Below are positions 39,152 to 48,305 of a DNA stretch of 64,000 nt, one piece after another (positions within the stretch are counted from its first letter, which is position 1; every line of letters begins with the position of its first letter). Position numbers and translations under genes: made by a program. Source of the DNA: Siminovitchia thermophila (GTDB lineage: Bacteria; Bacillota; Bacilli; Bacillales; Bacillaceae_C). Below the pieces are notes generated by a model. The model made no database searches and was not told the DNA's origin. It saw only the letters and a program-made list of their open reading frames with translations. The stretch covers positions 1-64,000 of the forward strand of contig NZ_JAFBFH010000027.1 of assembly GCF_016909185.1 (NCBI RefSeq), given 5' to 3'.

Positions 39152-40015
39152 TTATTTGCCGTGAAACAGCTTGCGCAATCTTGCCATAAATGAATCGTTC
39201 TTTGTTTCACCACCAGACCTGCCGTTTCTTCCCGTCAATTGGTCAACGGCATGTTCCAATATAATAGATACGGAAGAACGGGGATACACACAATAAACAG
39301 GGGTGTAATTCAAGACGGCTTCTCGTACAAGTTTGTCTTCCGGTAATATCCCCAACAATTCGATTTCCTTTTGAAGAAACTTGCGCATGGCTTGCTGTAG
39401 ACGAAAGAATGTTTCCCGTCCCTGTCGTTCATGATCAGTCCGGTTGCACACTACGAGAAACCGGGTATTTTCATTCTGCAGATAGGCCAGTTTCATGATT
39501 GAGTAAGCATCCATGACCGCAGTAGGTTCCGGGGTTGTCACAACGATTAAATCATCGGCTGCCAGCAGGATATGGAGCAATGCTTGGCCGGCTCCTGCCG
39601 CCATATCAAAAATAATATAATCGTATGTTTCCTGAAACATTTGTAAACCTGCAAGAAGCGACTTGACCGTATTGTTATCCAGTTCAACCGCGCCATATAG
39701 CCCGTTTCCGCCTGCAATATACGAGACGCCCAAAGGCCCTTTCTGCACAATTTGGGCTAACGGTTCACCTTTTAGGATAAAATCACCCATTGTCTTGTCC
39801 GCTGAGCCACCCAACAGTAAATTGACATTCCCCATGCCGATATCGAGATCAAAAACAAGCACTTTATATCCTCTTTTGGCAAGGATGACAGCTAAATTAC
39901 TTGAAATATTGGATTTGCCCACTCCGCCTTTCCCACTGACCACGGCTAAAGTCCTCGCCTGTTTCTTTGTTATGTTCTTCAATTTTAAACGCAGGCCTTC
40001 TGCTTGATCCTTCAT
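39152..40015 (-). CDS. flhG: FlhG, MinD-like ATPase controlling flagellar number
   Basis: 287 residues of the MinD/ParA family. The deviant Walker A is SGKGGVGKSN (Lys34 at the phosphate, signature Lys29), and DLDIGMGNVN follows. It works with FlhF to set flagellar number and position. The N-terminal 10 residues contain the DQAEGLR motif that stimulates the FlhF GTPase in this family. It overlaps flhF by 4 nt. In B. subtilis cheB follows; here sigD does. Confidence 0.95.
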   Translation of the reverse strand: MKDQAEGLRLKLKNITKKQARTLAVVSGKGGVGKSNISSNLAVILAKRGYKVLVFDLDIGMGNVNLLLGGSADKTMGDFILKGEPLAQIVQKGPLGVSYIAGGNGLYGAVELDNNTVKSLLAGLQMFQETYDYIIFDMAAGAGQALLHILLAADDLIVVTTPEPTAVMDAYSIMKLAYLQNENTRFLVVCNRTDHERQGRETFFRLQQAMRKFLQKEIELLGILPEDKLVREAVLNYTPVYCVYPRSSVSIILEHAVDQLTGRNGRSGGETKNDSFMARLRKLFHGK

Positions 40016-41118
40016 CTGCTTTGCTCTCCAAAGATATAGTTGCCAAACAACTCCGGTGCAGCAAGGACAAGGTCATCGGGTACTTCTTGCCCGTCTGTGA
40101 TATAGTCGGCCGCCAAGCCATACTGAAGCATCATGTTAACCATGGGACCGTAAACATCCGTTTCATCCACTTTTGTAAAAATAAATTTTTGAGCACTGAG
40201 ATGCTGAAAATGCTTCATGATGGATTCAACATCCCTTTCTTTCATGGAGGCAGTTAATATGAGATAAACATCCAAATCACTTACCAGTGAAAGTATACAG
40301 TTTAAATCGGTGACGAATTTGCCATCACGATAATTCCGTCCCGCTGTGTCAATAAATACATGGTCAAAGGAAGCAAGTTTGTTTGCGGCTTCTTTAAAAT
40401 CATTCGCGTCATATACGACTTCCACCGGGACATCAAGCAGCTTAGCGTATGTTTTTAATTGTTCGATCGCGGCAATGCGGTATGTATCCATCGTCATAAA
40501 GGCGATCTTCTTTTTCTGTTCGAGCATGGCGCAGGCTGCCAGCTTGGCCAAGGTCGTTGTTTTTCCCACACCCGTAGGCCCGACAAGCGCAATAAATTTT
40601 TTTTCGAAAGTCGCGCCAGAAAAGCCCAATTTCTTTAATTCGCCGCAAAGAATGGATTTAGCCGCCAGCGACATCTCCATTTCATCGGGTTCTTTTTCTG
40701 CTTTCCTCCATATGTCCAATAACTGGTCCCCAATCGCCAGGACAAAATTCTTATCCAGCTCTTGATTCATGCATCTTAACAAACTTTTTTGAATCGCGGA
40801 CGGATACATTTCGAGTTTGGGATCAGGGACATAACTTCTTTTTTTCACAATTTTTTTCAACGTTTCCAGTTCTTTTAAAACAGCATCATTTTGCGCTGGT
40901 TGGAGCATTTGGGCATAAACTGCCGGTTGAACTGGCTTTGTTTCCTCTACGTGATCAAGAGCGGCAATCACTTCAAATTGCTTTTTCTTGAAAAGTCCCA
41001 TAACGCCCTTCGTCCATAACACTTTTGAGCTTAATATGACAGCATCCTCGCCGAGCTGTTTTTTTACCCTGTTAATAGCCTCCGGCATCGAAGCCGCCAC
41101 GATTTTTTCAACCTTCAT
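40012..41118 (-). CDS. flhF: FlhF, SRP-type GTPase for flagellar placement
   Basis: 368 residues: basic N-terminal B domain, then N and G domains of the SRP-GTPase family. The P-loop [10 protein letters not shown] is at 180-189, the G2/G3 boxes are MTMDTYRIAA and DTAGRNYRD, and TKVDE is the G4 box. It recruits early flagellar parts and is controlled by FlhG. It overlaps flhA and flhG by a few bases. Confidence 0.96.
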   Translation of the reverse strand: MKVEKIVAASMPEAINRVKKQLGEDAVILSSKVLWTKGVMGLFKKKQFEVIAALDHVEETKPVQPAVYAQMLQPAQNDAVLKELETLKKIVKKRSYVPDPKLEMYPSAIQKSLLRCMNQELDKNFVLAIGDQLLDIWRKAEKEPDEMEMSLAAKSILCGELKKLGFSGATFEKKFIALVGPTGVGKTTTLAKLAACAMLEQKKKIAFMTMDTYRIAAIEQLKTYAKLLDVPVEVVYDANDFKEAANKLASFDHVFIDTAGRNYRDGKFVTDLNCILSLVSDLDVYLILTASMKERDVESIMKHFQHLSAQKFIFTKVDETDVYGPMVNMMLQYGLAADYITDGQEVPDDLVLAAPELFGNYIFGEQSR

Positions 41119-43148
41119 CAGACATTCACCATCCCGATGCTCTGTACTTCAATATCCGCTTCCAACTCATTATAGGATAGAACTGGCACTTGTGGGAAAT
41201 ATCTCTCGGTCAATTGCCGGACATACATTCTGACAGCAGGAGAACAGAGTAAAATGGGTATTTGTTGCACCTTCGACAATTGTTCGAGTTGTGCCGCAAT
41301 AGATTCCAATATTTTTTTCGAGTCATTTGGCTCGATGGCCAAGTAATTGCCATTCTCCGTTTGCTGTATGCTGTCAGCAATCATTTTTTCCACTTTTCCT
41401 GAGACTGTCAGGACTTTTAAGACTGGCTCATCTCCTACATACTGTTTTGTTATTTGCCGTGCCAGCGCCTGGCGAACATATTCCGTTAGCAGATCGGTAT
41501 CAATGGTCGTCTTTGCATAATCAGCAAGTGTTTCAAATATAACAACCAAGTTTCTGACCGATACTTGCTCTTTTAACAATTTGGCAAGGACTTTTTGAAC
41601 TTCTCCAATCGTGAGCGGATTAGGTGTTACTTCTTCAACAAGAATCGGGTGTGTTTCCTTTAAGTGATCTATCAATTCTTTCGTTTCCTGTCTGCCGAGC
41701 AGCTCATGAGCATTCGCCCTAAGCACTTCCGTTAAATGAGTCGCTACGACAGAAGCAGGATCGACAACGGTATAACCGGCAATCTCGGCCTGTTCTTTTA
41801 CTTCTTCTGTAATCCATTTTGCGGGAAGACCAAAGGACGGTTCAATCGTATCAATTCCCTCAATCTCGTCCTCGCCTCCCGGACTCATTGCCAAGTAATG
41901 ATCCAATAACAAATTACCGGAAGCAACAGGGTGACCCTTAATTTTAATTTGGTAGGCATTAGGTTCCAACTGGATATTGTCACGTATCCGTACAACAGGA
42001 ATCACAATTCCCAGTTCTAATGCCAATTGCCTCCTAATCATGACAATTCTGTCCAGCAAATCTCCTCCCTGCTTCACATCGGCAAGCGGAATGAGCCCAT
42101 ACCCAAATTCAAACTCAATCGGGTCCACATGCAATAACCCAAGTATATTTTCCGGCTTTTTCATTTCTTCCGCTTCCAGTTCCTCAGGAGCTTGTGCTAT
42201 TGCAGCACTTTCTTTGTCGGGTATCCGGGAAAGGAAGAACCCCCCTGCTCCAAGTAAGCCTGCAATCGGGACCGTTAGCATATTATGTATGGGTGTTGCA
42301 AGACCAAGCAGAAAAATGGTGCCAGACGCGATGTACAGCAACTTTGGGTAACTGAGCAGTTGTCCGACGATATCAGAACTAAGGTTCCCGTCTGATGCGG
42401 CCCTTGTCACAACAATACCGGTTGCCGTTGAAATCAGGAGCGCAGGGATTTGGCTGACAATCCCATCTCCTACCGTAAGCATGGAGTATTTCAAAGCGGC
42501 TTCCCCGATCGGCAGGCCATGTTGCAGCATTCCAATCAAAATTCCAAATAATAGATTGATCAGTACAATAATAATACCGGCAATGGCATCACCTTTTACA
42601 AATTTGCTGGCCCCATCCATCGCTCCGTAAAAATCGGATTCGCGGGCCACTTTTTCTCTTCGCACTTTCGCCTCGTGCTCTGAAATAATGCCGGCATTTA
42701 AATCAGCATCGATGCTCATCTGTTTGCCCGGCATCGCATCGAGGGTAAACCTCGCGGCTACTTCCGATACCCGTTCGGCTCCTTTTGTAATGACGACAAA
42801 TTGAATAATGACCAGTATAAAAAAAACAACCAGTCCAACAAGGACATTACCGCCAACTACGAATGTCCCGAAGGTTTCTACGACATTTCCGGCATCTCCA
42901 ACGGAAAGAATAGATCTCGTCGTCGAAACGTTTAGTCCCAGCCTGAACAAAGTGAGCAGCAATAATAAAGATGGAAAAATTGAAAACTGCAGCGGCTCAT
43001 GCATGTTCATGGAAGTAAGTACAACCAACAGTGCGAGAGAAATGTTCGCGATGATGAGAAAGCTTAACAGCCATGGCGGAAACGGAATGACCAACATGGC
43101 GATGATTAATATAACGCCTAATAAAATAGTAATATCTTTTACTTTCAT
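41118..43148 (-). CDS. flhA: Flagellar export gate protein FlhA
   Basis: 676 residues from the second of two adjacent ATGs; GGGAG lies about 10 nt upstream, and either ATG could be used. About eight membrane helices (to residue 325) include the FHIPEP-family region (GAERVSEVAARFTLDAMPGKQMSIDADLN area), followed by a large cytosolic domain (about 345-676) that docks chaperone-substrate pairs. It forms the nonameric gate of the flagellar type III secretion system. Very close to B. subtilis FlhA throughout. Confidence 0.97.
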   Translation of the reverse strand: MKVKDITILLGVILIIAMLVIPFPPWLLSFLIIANISLALLVVLTSMNMHEPLQFSIFPSLLLLLTLFRLGLNVSTTRSILSVGDAGNVVETFGTFVVGGNVLVGLVVFFILVIIQFVVITKGAERVSEVAARFTLDAMPGKQMSIDADLNAGIISEHEAKVRREKVARESDFYGAMDGASKFVKGDAIAGIIIVLINLLFGILIGMLQHGLPIGEAALKYSMLTVGDGIVSQIPALLISTATGIVVTRAASDGNLSSDIVGQLLSYPKLLYIASGTIFLLGLATPIHNMLTVPIAGLLGAGGFFLSRIPDKESAAIAQAPEELEAEEMKKPENILGLLHVDPIEFEFGYGLIPLADVKQGGDLLDRIVMIRRQLALELGIVIPVVRIRDNIQLEPNAYQIKIKGHPVASGNLLLDHYLAMSPGGEDEIEGIDTIEPSFGLPAKWITEEVKEQAEIAGYTVVDPASVVATHLTEVLRANAHELLGRQETKELIDHLKETHPILVEEVTPNPLTIGEVQKVLAKLLKEQVSVRNLVVIFETLADYAKTTIDTDLLTEYVRQALARQITKQYVGDEPVLKVLTVSGKVEKMIADSIQQTENGNYLAIEPNDSKKILESIAAQLEQLSKVQQIPILLCSPAVRMYVRQLTERYFPQVPVLSYNELEADIEVQSIGMVNV

Positions 43149-43174
43149 CATACGTTCTCTCCCTAAAGCCCAAA

Positions 43175-44257
43175 TCAAATCTTATGTTTGATTCGATACA
43201 CATAAGCTAATATTTCAGCAACCGCCTTAAAAAAGTCTTCGGGTATTTTGTCCCCGATGTCGGTTTGTTTGTATAATGCCTGTGCCAATGGACGATTTTC
43301 AACAAGCACAACATCATGTTCCTTGGCAATTTTTTTTATTCTTTCCGCCATGAAATCGAGTCCTTTTGCTACCACAAACGGAGCGTCGGATTCATCTTCG
43401 TCATATTTAAGGGCAATGGCATAGTGTGTGGGGTTAGTAATGACAACATCCGCATTGGGAACTTCCTGCATCATGCGAGCCATGGCCATCTCTCTTTGCC
43501 TCTGCTTAATTTTTGATTTTACCAGCGGATCGCCTTCTGTATTTTTAAATTCGTCCTTTACATCCTGCTTGGACATCCGGATGTTTTTTTCAAAATCATA
43601 CCGTTGATATAAATAGTCCAATAGGGATAACAGCAATAAGGCGATGGAGGCGCTGATTCCCATTTGCAAGGTCAAGCTTGCGATTGTTTTTAAAGCTGCG
43701 GGGGCGGCTTTATGGGACAGCACGAGCACTTCGTCAATTCTTTGCCACAATACAAAGAAAGCCACGAAGCCGACAAACCCGATTTTCAAAATCGACTTTA
43801 ACAATTCAACAATTGCCCTGACAGAGAATATCCTCTTCATCCCTTTGATCGGATCAATTTTTTCAAACTTTGGTTTGAGCGGCTCGGTTGTTGCCATAAA
43901 CCCGATTTGCAGCAAGTTCGCCCCCACTCCTGCCAGCAATCCCAATAGCATGATGGGGCCCAAGAGAATAGCCATTCCGTTTAATACTTCAATGGAAATG
44001 AGCCGCAAATTCCCAGGCGTCAAATCAAGAAGCATATATTCCGTAAATGTTTCCCGAAAAATATGAAAAACTGTTTGGCCCAGCTTCGAGGAAAAAAACA
44101 GTAAAAAGATGAAGACAGCAAGCAATCCAATCGCTGTATTGACATCTTGGCTTTTTGCCGCCTGTCCTTTTTTTCTCGAATCTTGCCTTTTCTTCGGTGT
44201 TGCTTTCTCTGTTTTCTCCCCCGCAAAAAATTGTAGATCCAACTGAAACTGTTTCAT
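43175..44257 (-). CDS. flhB: Flagellar export switch protein FlhB
   Basis: 360 residues. The cytosolic N-terminus has QFFAGEKTEKATPKKR, four membrane helices follow (about 40-215), then a cytosolic tail with the self-cleavage site NPTH at 275-278. Cleavage there switches export from rod/hook to filament proteins, guided by FliK. It overlaps fliR by 4 nt. Confidence 0.97.
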   Translation of the reverse strand: MKQFQLDLQFFAGEKTEKATPKKRQDSRKKGQAAKSQDVNTAIGLLAVFIFLLFFSSKLGQTVFHIFRETFTEYMLLDLTPGNLRLISIEVLNGMAILLGPIMLLGLLAGVGANLLQIGFMATTEPLKPKFEKIDPIKGMKRIFSVRAIVELLKSILKIGFVGFVAFFVLWQRIDEVLVLSHKAAPAALKTIASLTLQMGISASIALLLLSLLDYLYQRYDFEKNIRMSKQDVKDEFKNTEGDPLVKSKIKQRQREMAMARMMQEVPNADVVITNPTHYAIALKYDEDESDAPFVVAKGLDFMAERIKKIAKEHDVVLVENRPLAQALYKQTDIGDKIPEDFFKAVAEILAYVYRIKHKI

Positions 44258-45033
44258 GATTGACTCCCCAGCATTTCCATCACATCTCTCATCACTTGTC
44301 CCATCGTTTCAAATAACTGTTGAATGACACCAAATATGACACCCATCACAATAAACAGGACAATAAAACTGACAGCAATTTTGATTGGAAAACCAACGAC
44401 AAACACGTTCATTTGCGGTACCGTCCTGGCCACTATCCCGAGTGCCACATCTACCAGAAAAAGCACGGCAACAACAGGCACTGAGATTTGAAAAGCAATT
44501 AGAAACAGCATCGAAAAAGATTTTGCGATATACTCCGCCAGATTGGCATTGGCAAATCCAAAGCTGGCCTGATCGAGCGGAATAAACTGATAACTGTAAA
44601 AAATCCCGTTTAGCAGCATATGGTGTCCGTCCACGGCCAAGAGCAATAAAAGAGAAAAAATATACAAATACTGGCCAATTAAGGGAGATTGAACGCCTGT
44701 TTGCGGGTCAATGATATTAGCGATGGCAAACCCCATCTGAAAGTCGATAAAATTTCCGGCAACTTGAATGGAAGTCAAAACCATATAGGCGATAAACCCG
44801 ATAAAAAGTCCTACAGCCGCCTCTTTTAACATCAACAGAAAATAAGCCGCATTAATATCAATCGTTCCCTGGTATACCGATGCATACATCAAAACCGATA
44901 CAAAAAAAGCAAGGCCGATACGAAATAAGGAAGGCAGTGTCCGGTATGAAAATAGCGGCATCGTGACGAAAAAGGCAGACACCCTGACAAATACAAGCAA
45001 AAAGACTGAAAATCGTGTAATAAACTCTTCCAT
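44254..45033 (-). CDS. fliR: Flagellar export apparatus protein FliR
   Basis: 259 residues, an integral membrane protein with about six hydrophobic segments, including the conserved NFIDFQMGFAIANIIDPQTG area (about 92-111). It forms the export gate core with FliP and FliQ. It starts 4 bp after fliQ and overlaps flhB by 4 nt. Confidence 0.95.
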   Translation of the reverse strand: MEEFITRFSVFLLVFVRVSAFFVTMPLFSYRTLPSLFRIGLAFFVSVLMYASVYQGTIDINAAYFLLMLKEAAVGLFIGFIAYMVLTSIQVAGNFIDFQMGFAIANIIDPQTGVQSPLIGQYLYIFSLLLLLAVDGHHMLLNGIFYSYQFIPLDQASFGFANANLAEYIAKSFSMLFLIAFQISVPVVAVLFLVDVALGIVARTVPQMNVFVVGFPIKIAVSFIVLFIVMGVIFGVIQQLFETMGQVMRDVMEMLGSQS

Positions 45034-45037
45034 TCCA

Positions 45038-45307
45038 TCAACCTACAAACTGGGTTAAGTTTTGGAAAATATCCGAAGTGTAGGATAACATCCGACTTAA
45101 CATCCAGGGCCCGAAAAATACAATTCCCAACAGGACTGCAATAATTTTGGGAATGAACGCGAGGGTTTGTTCCTGTATTTGTGTCGTTGCCTGAAAAATA
45201 CTGACGGCCAGGCCAATGATTAATGCAAGTAACAGAAGAGGGCCGGCGATAATTAAAATCGTATAAACTCCCTTTCCCGCTAACGAAATAACCGATTCGG
45301 CGCTCAT
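45038..45307 (-). CDS. fliQ: Flagellar export apparatus protein FliQ
   Basis: 89 residues, two membrane helices (about 13-37 and 52-75) with the family segment SIFQATTQIQEQTLAFIPKI. It is part of the FliPQR gate. AAGGTGA lies 5 nt or so before the ATG, so it is translated independently. Unlike most neighbours it does not overlap the gene before it: a 467-bp insert separates it from fliP. Confidence 0.95.
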   Translation of the reverse strand: MSAESVISLAGKGVYTILIIAGPLLLLALIIGLAVSIFQATTQIQEQTLAFIPKIIAVLLGIVFFGPWMLSRMLSYTSDIFQNLTQFVG

Positions 45308-45774
45308 ATGATCACCTTCTTTGAATGTATAAAGTGAAATAGGACCACATGGTGTGGTTCATGCAGACGTTGCCGCACGATGTGGCGTTCCCGCTAATAA
45401 AAGGCAGAACAAAGGCAAAAGCCGAAAGCGTCCTATTCATAAGCCCATGTCATGCAGAGACTTCCTCGAAAAAGCTTGCGCTTTTTCTACAGATGATGAC
45501 GGTACGATCGAAACTTTCCTTGTCTTTTCGCTTCGCTTGTACGTTGCAACGCCTTTTTGCCCGCCTTGAAAACATGCGATGTATCACTGTCAAAGTTTCT
45601 TCTTATCCTGGCCATCCAAAGCCATCGGGCGATTACCGGCAGTTGCTCCCTATACAGATCACGCTCATGTGATTTTCTGAAAGCAGGGGGCTTCCTGCCA
45701 GTCAAAGCCGGATAAAGTGAAACTTCAATTAGTGACGGTGAGACCCGTAATATGGGGCAGCGGGTTAAAACTTG
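45308..45774 (-). repeat. 467-bp repeat-like insert between fliP and fliQ
   Basis: No supported gene. Visible parts are a GAACCACA/TGTGGTTC-type palindrome around 45343-45360, an AAAGTGAAAC.. motif at 45714 (AAAGTGAAACTTCAATTAGTG) resembling the TGAAACTTCAxTCAG start of the palindromic repeats, and AAAGTGAAAT at the other end (45331). The two AAAGTGAAA motifs bracket about 400 bp. An open frame on the plus strand at 45349-45672 looks like a by-product. fliP and fliQ are normally adjacent. Confidence 0.6.
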
Positions 45775-46440
45775 TTACGTAAAACTTTCAAGCAATGATT
45801 TGATCACCAAGTACCACCCGTCAACGAGCACAAAGAGCAAAATTTTAAACGGGAGAGAAATCATCATCGGCGGAAGCATCATCATCCCCATAGACATCAA
45901 AACACTGGCCACAACCATGTCAATGACCAAGAAGGGGATAAAGATCATAAAGCCAATTTGAAACGCGGTCTTCATTTCACTGAGCGCAAAGGCCGGCACA
46001 AGTGCCTGCAATGGAATATCCTGAATCGACTCGGGCGGTTCAGATTCTGTATACGTTAGAAAGAGTTCCAAATCTTTTTGTCTTGTATGCTTGCTCATAA
46101 ATTCTTTAAAAGGCACCGCAGCCTTTGTGTACGCTTCTTCCAAAGTAATTTCATCCTGAAACAAAGGGGTCAGCGCTTCATTATTTACCTCGTTGAATGT
46201 GGGTGCCATAATGAAAAATGTTAAAAACAGCGATAAGCCCACGATGACCTGGTTAGGAGGCATTTGTGGAGTTGCTAGGGACGTTCTCACAAATGAAAGA
46301 ACGATCACAATACGCGTAAATGATGTCATGACCATTAAAATGCCTGGAGTGATCGACAACACGGTTAACAGGAGAAACAATTTAACGGAAGTGGACACCG
46401 ATTCTGGTGAACTGTTAAAAAACTCCGTGATTTCACTCAT
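45775..46440 (-). CDS. fliP: Flagellar export apparatus protein FliP
   Basis: 221 residues from the ATG 8 nt after GGAGAG, the same length as in B. subtilis. Four membrane helices and the signatures SFTRIVIVLSFVRTSLATPQMPPNQ (about 40-64 region) and FLVIDMVVASVLMSMGMMMLPP. It forms the core of the export gate. No cleavable signal peptide is apparent. Its start overlaps the end of fliZ by 8 nt. Confidence 0.97.
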   Translation of the reverse strand: MSEITEFFNSSPESVSTSVKLFLLLTVLSITPGILMVMTSFTRIVIVLSFVRTSLATPQMPPNQVIVGLSLFLTFFIMAPTFNEVNNEALTPLFQDEITLEEAYTKAAVPFKEFMSKHTRQKDLELFLTYTESEPPESIQDIPLQALVPAFALSEMKTAFQIGFMIFIPFLVIDMVVASVLMSMGMMMLPPMMISLPFKILLFVLVDGWYLVIKSLLESFT

Positions 46441-47101
46441 GTGTCTCACTCTCCTTCCGCAAACGATCAAGCGCCTGTAATCTTTCTTTTTTGATGCCAT
46501 CCATTTCATCCATCAGCTGCTGGTGAAAATCTTTTTTATGTTTGTTGTCCATTCCGCTTCCATGCTTGACAGCCTTTTTTACATTGTTAACCCATTTTGT
46601 CAGCTTTGTTGGCTGAAAACTCTTTTCCAACTGCTCGTTATACTGGTGAAGATATTCCTGAATTTCTTTTTCGTCTGATACTTCTTTAATCAAGCGAATA
46701 TCTTCACCAACACCCAAAACAAAAAGGCGCTTGCCGACCCTTACCATTTGGAGCGAGCGGTTGCCGCCCAATGCCGTCCCGCCAAGATTTTGGATCAGGC
46801 TTGTTTGTTGATATGATTGGGTCCGTTTATTGATAAACTTTAACAAGAAATATAAAAGGGCGATGACAAAAATCAAGGCAAATAGCATTTTTAAGACATC
46901 CATCACACCGATTGAAACTGACTGATTTTTTTTGGGCGCAACATCCCCTTGTTCCGTTTCTTCTTTATTTTCTTTGCATTTCTCAGGGTTTTCCATGCAT
47001 TCGCCGACGGAATAACCCGTTTTGCTTGCCTGGGCAACTGGCGGGTTGATCAGGGTGAAAAAAATGATCACGCACCATAAAACTTTACTTTTGTTTATCA
47101 T
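46433..47101 (-). CDS. fliZ: Flagellar export protein FliZ/FliO
   Basis: About 222 residues from an internal ATG that gives a normal signal peptide (INKSKVLWCVIIFFTLI, cleavage near AQA-SK); the frame opens to 47146 and neither start has a strong ribosome site. A short extracytoplasmic stretch is followed by a membrane helix (VLKMLFALIFVIALLYFLL, about 70-90) and a cytosolic FliO domain. It assists FliP complex assembly. It directly follows fliY; cheY, which lies between them in B. subtilis, is missing. Confidence 0.85.
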   Translation of the reverse strand: MINKSKVLWCVIIFFTLINPPVAQASKTGYSVGECMENPEKCKENKEETEQGDVAPKKNQSVSIGVMDVLKMLFALIFVIALLYFLLKFINKRTQSYQQTSLIQNLGGTALGGNRSLQMVRVGKRLFVLGVGEDIRLIKEVSDEKEIQEYLHQYNEQLEKSFQPTKLTKWVNNVKKAVKHGSGMDNKHKKDFHQQLMDEMDGIKKERLQALDRLRKESETHE

Positions 47102-47147
47102 TGTTCGATTTCCCAACTCTATGAAAATATATGGCTTTGCCTCCATT

Positions 47148-48305
47148 CTATCTCAAACGTTCGAGGCGATTCCGCTTGTTCAAAATATTAGTGACTCTTA
47201 CACCAAAGTTTTCATCAATCACAACCACTTCCCCTTTTGCTATGTGACGGTTGTTGATTAAGATATCTACTGGTTCCCCAGCCAATTTATCAAGTTCTAT
47301 AATGGATCCTGCGCCAAATTCAAGTATTTCCTTAACCGAACGGCTAGTTCGTCCGAGCTCAACAGTCACTTGCAAAGGTATATCCAGTAAAACATCAAGG
47401 TTGTTGGCTTCAAAACTATCAACACTCTCTTCATTAAAATCGGAAAAGTCGGCTTTATGAACATTGGGCGGAGTGTTTTCGGCAGCCATTTGTTGAGTCG
47501 CTGTCCTTGTATTTTCCTTCCTGGGACGCGATGCCTCTTTATCTGTCATTTGAGGGGAAGTCGTCTCACGCTGTTCTTTAACAGGTTTCTCTCCTGCTTT
47601 TTCCATCTTGGACTGCTCATCTCCTCCTTTTTCAAGCTTTAACATAAGTTCTTTCACCAAATCCTTTGCAAAGTCGATCGGTATGAGCTGTGTTAATGTG
47701 GAATCAATAATATCACCGACTTTTAACTGGAAAGAAACGCGGGCAAACTTGCTTTGGTTTGACAACTCTTCCAATACTTCAACAAAGGAGTCTTCAGGCC
47801 AATGAATAGTGGGAGGAGAAATATCCACCCTTTTACTAAAAAATGTGGACATCGATGATGCTGCTGAACCAATCATCTGATTCATCGCTTCCTGAACAGC
47901 GCTTAAATGGATCTCATCCATTTCTTCTGCAGGCGACGTTCCATCCCCGCCCAACATCATATCGGCAATGGCAGCCACATCGCTTTTTTTTAGAATTAAT
48001 ACATTTACCCCTGAAAAGCCGGAAGTATAGGTAACACGGACAGCCACACCCGAATCCAAAGGCTCATCCGAGATATCCCTGTCTAACATAGAAACAGTCG
48101 GCGTTGTGATTTCTACTTTTTGATTTAGCAGTGTAGAAAGAGTGGTTGCTGCCCTGCCGACAGAGATGTTGCCTACCTCGCCTAATGCGTCACGTTCCAT
48201 TTCATTCAAATCATCTATTTCATTGTTGTTTTCATTCTCTTTTTCAATGAATCCTGTAGAAAGCAGCATTTCAATCTCTTCCGGAGAGAGCTTCTCATTA
48301 TTCAT
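47148..48305 (-). CDS. fliY: FliY, switch protein and CheY-P phosphatase
   Basis: 385 residues from the ATG 9 nt after GAGGGAG. The N-terminal motif LSPEEIEMLL (about 6-15) resembles the CheY-P-binding peptide of FliM. The CheC-like middle domain (about 35-220) has both phosphatase ExxN sites, EVGN in DALGEVGNISVG and EAMN in AVQEAMNQMIG. A Pro/Glu-rich linker leads to a C-terminal FliN domain (about 300-385). It forms the C-ring and hydrolyses CheY-P in B. subtilis. It overlaps fliM by 8 nt. Confidence 0.96.
   Translation of the reverse strand: MNNEKLSPEEIEMLLSTGFIEKENENNNEIDDLNEMERDALGEVGNISVGRAATTLSTLLNQKVEITTPTVSMLDRDISDEPLDSGVAVRVTYTSGFSGVNVLILKKSDVAAIADMMLGGDGTSPAEEMDEIHLSAVQEAMNQMIGSAASSMSTFFSKRVDISPPTIHWPEDSFVEVLEELSNQSKFARVSFQLKVGDIIDSTLTQLIPIDFAKDLVKELMLKLEKGGDEQSKMEKAGEKPVKEQRETTSPQMTDKEASRPRKENTRTATQQMAAENTPPNVHKADFSDFNEESVDSFEANNLDVLLDIPLQVTVELGRTSRSVKEILEFGAGSIIELDKLAGEPVDILINNRHIAKGEVVVIDENFGVRVTNILNKRNRLERLR

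Noticed and set aside
45349-45672. 107-residue plus-strand frame between fliP and fliQ
   Set aside because: No ribosome site, antisense to the operon, and coincident with repeat-like non-coding sequence. Overlapping frames on the other strand are equally open.
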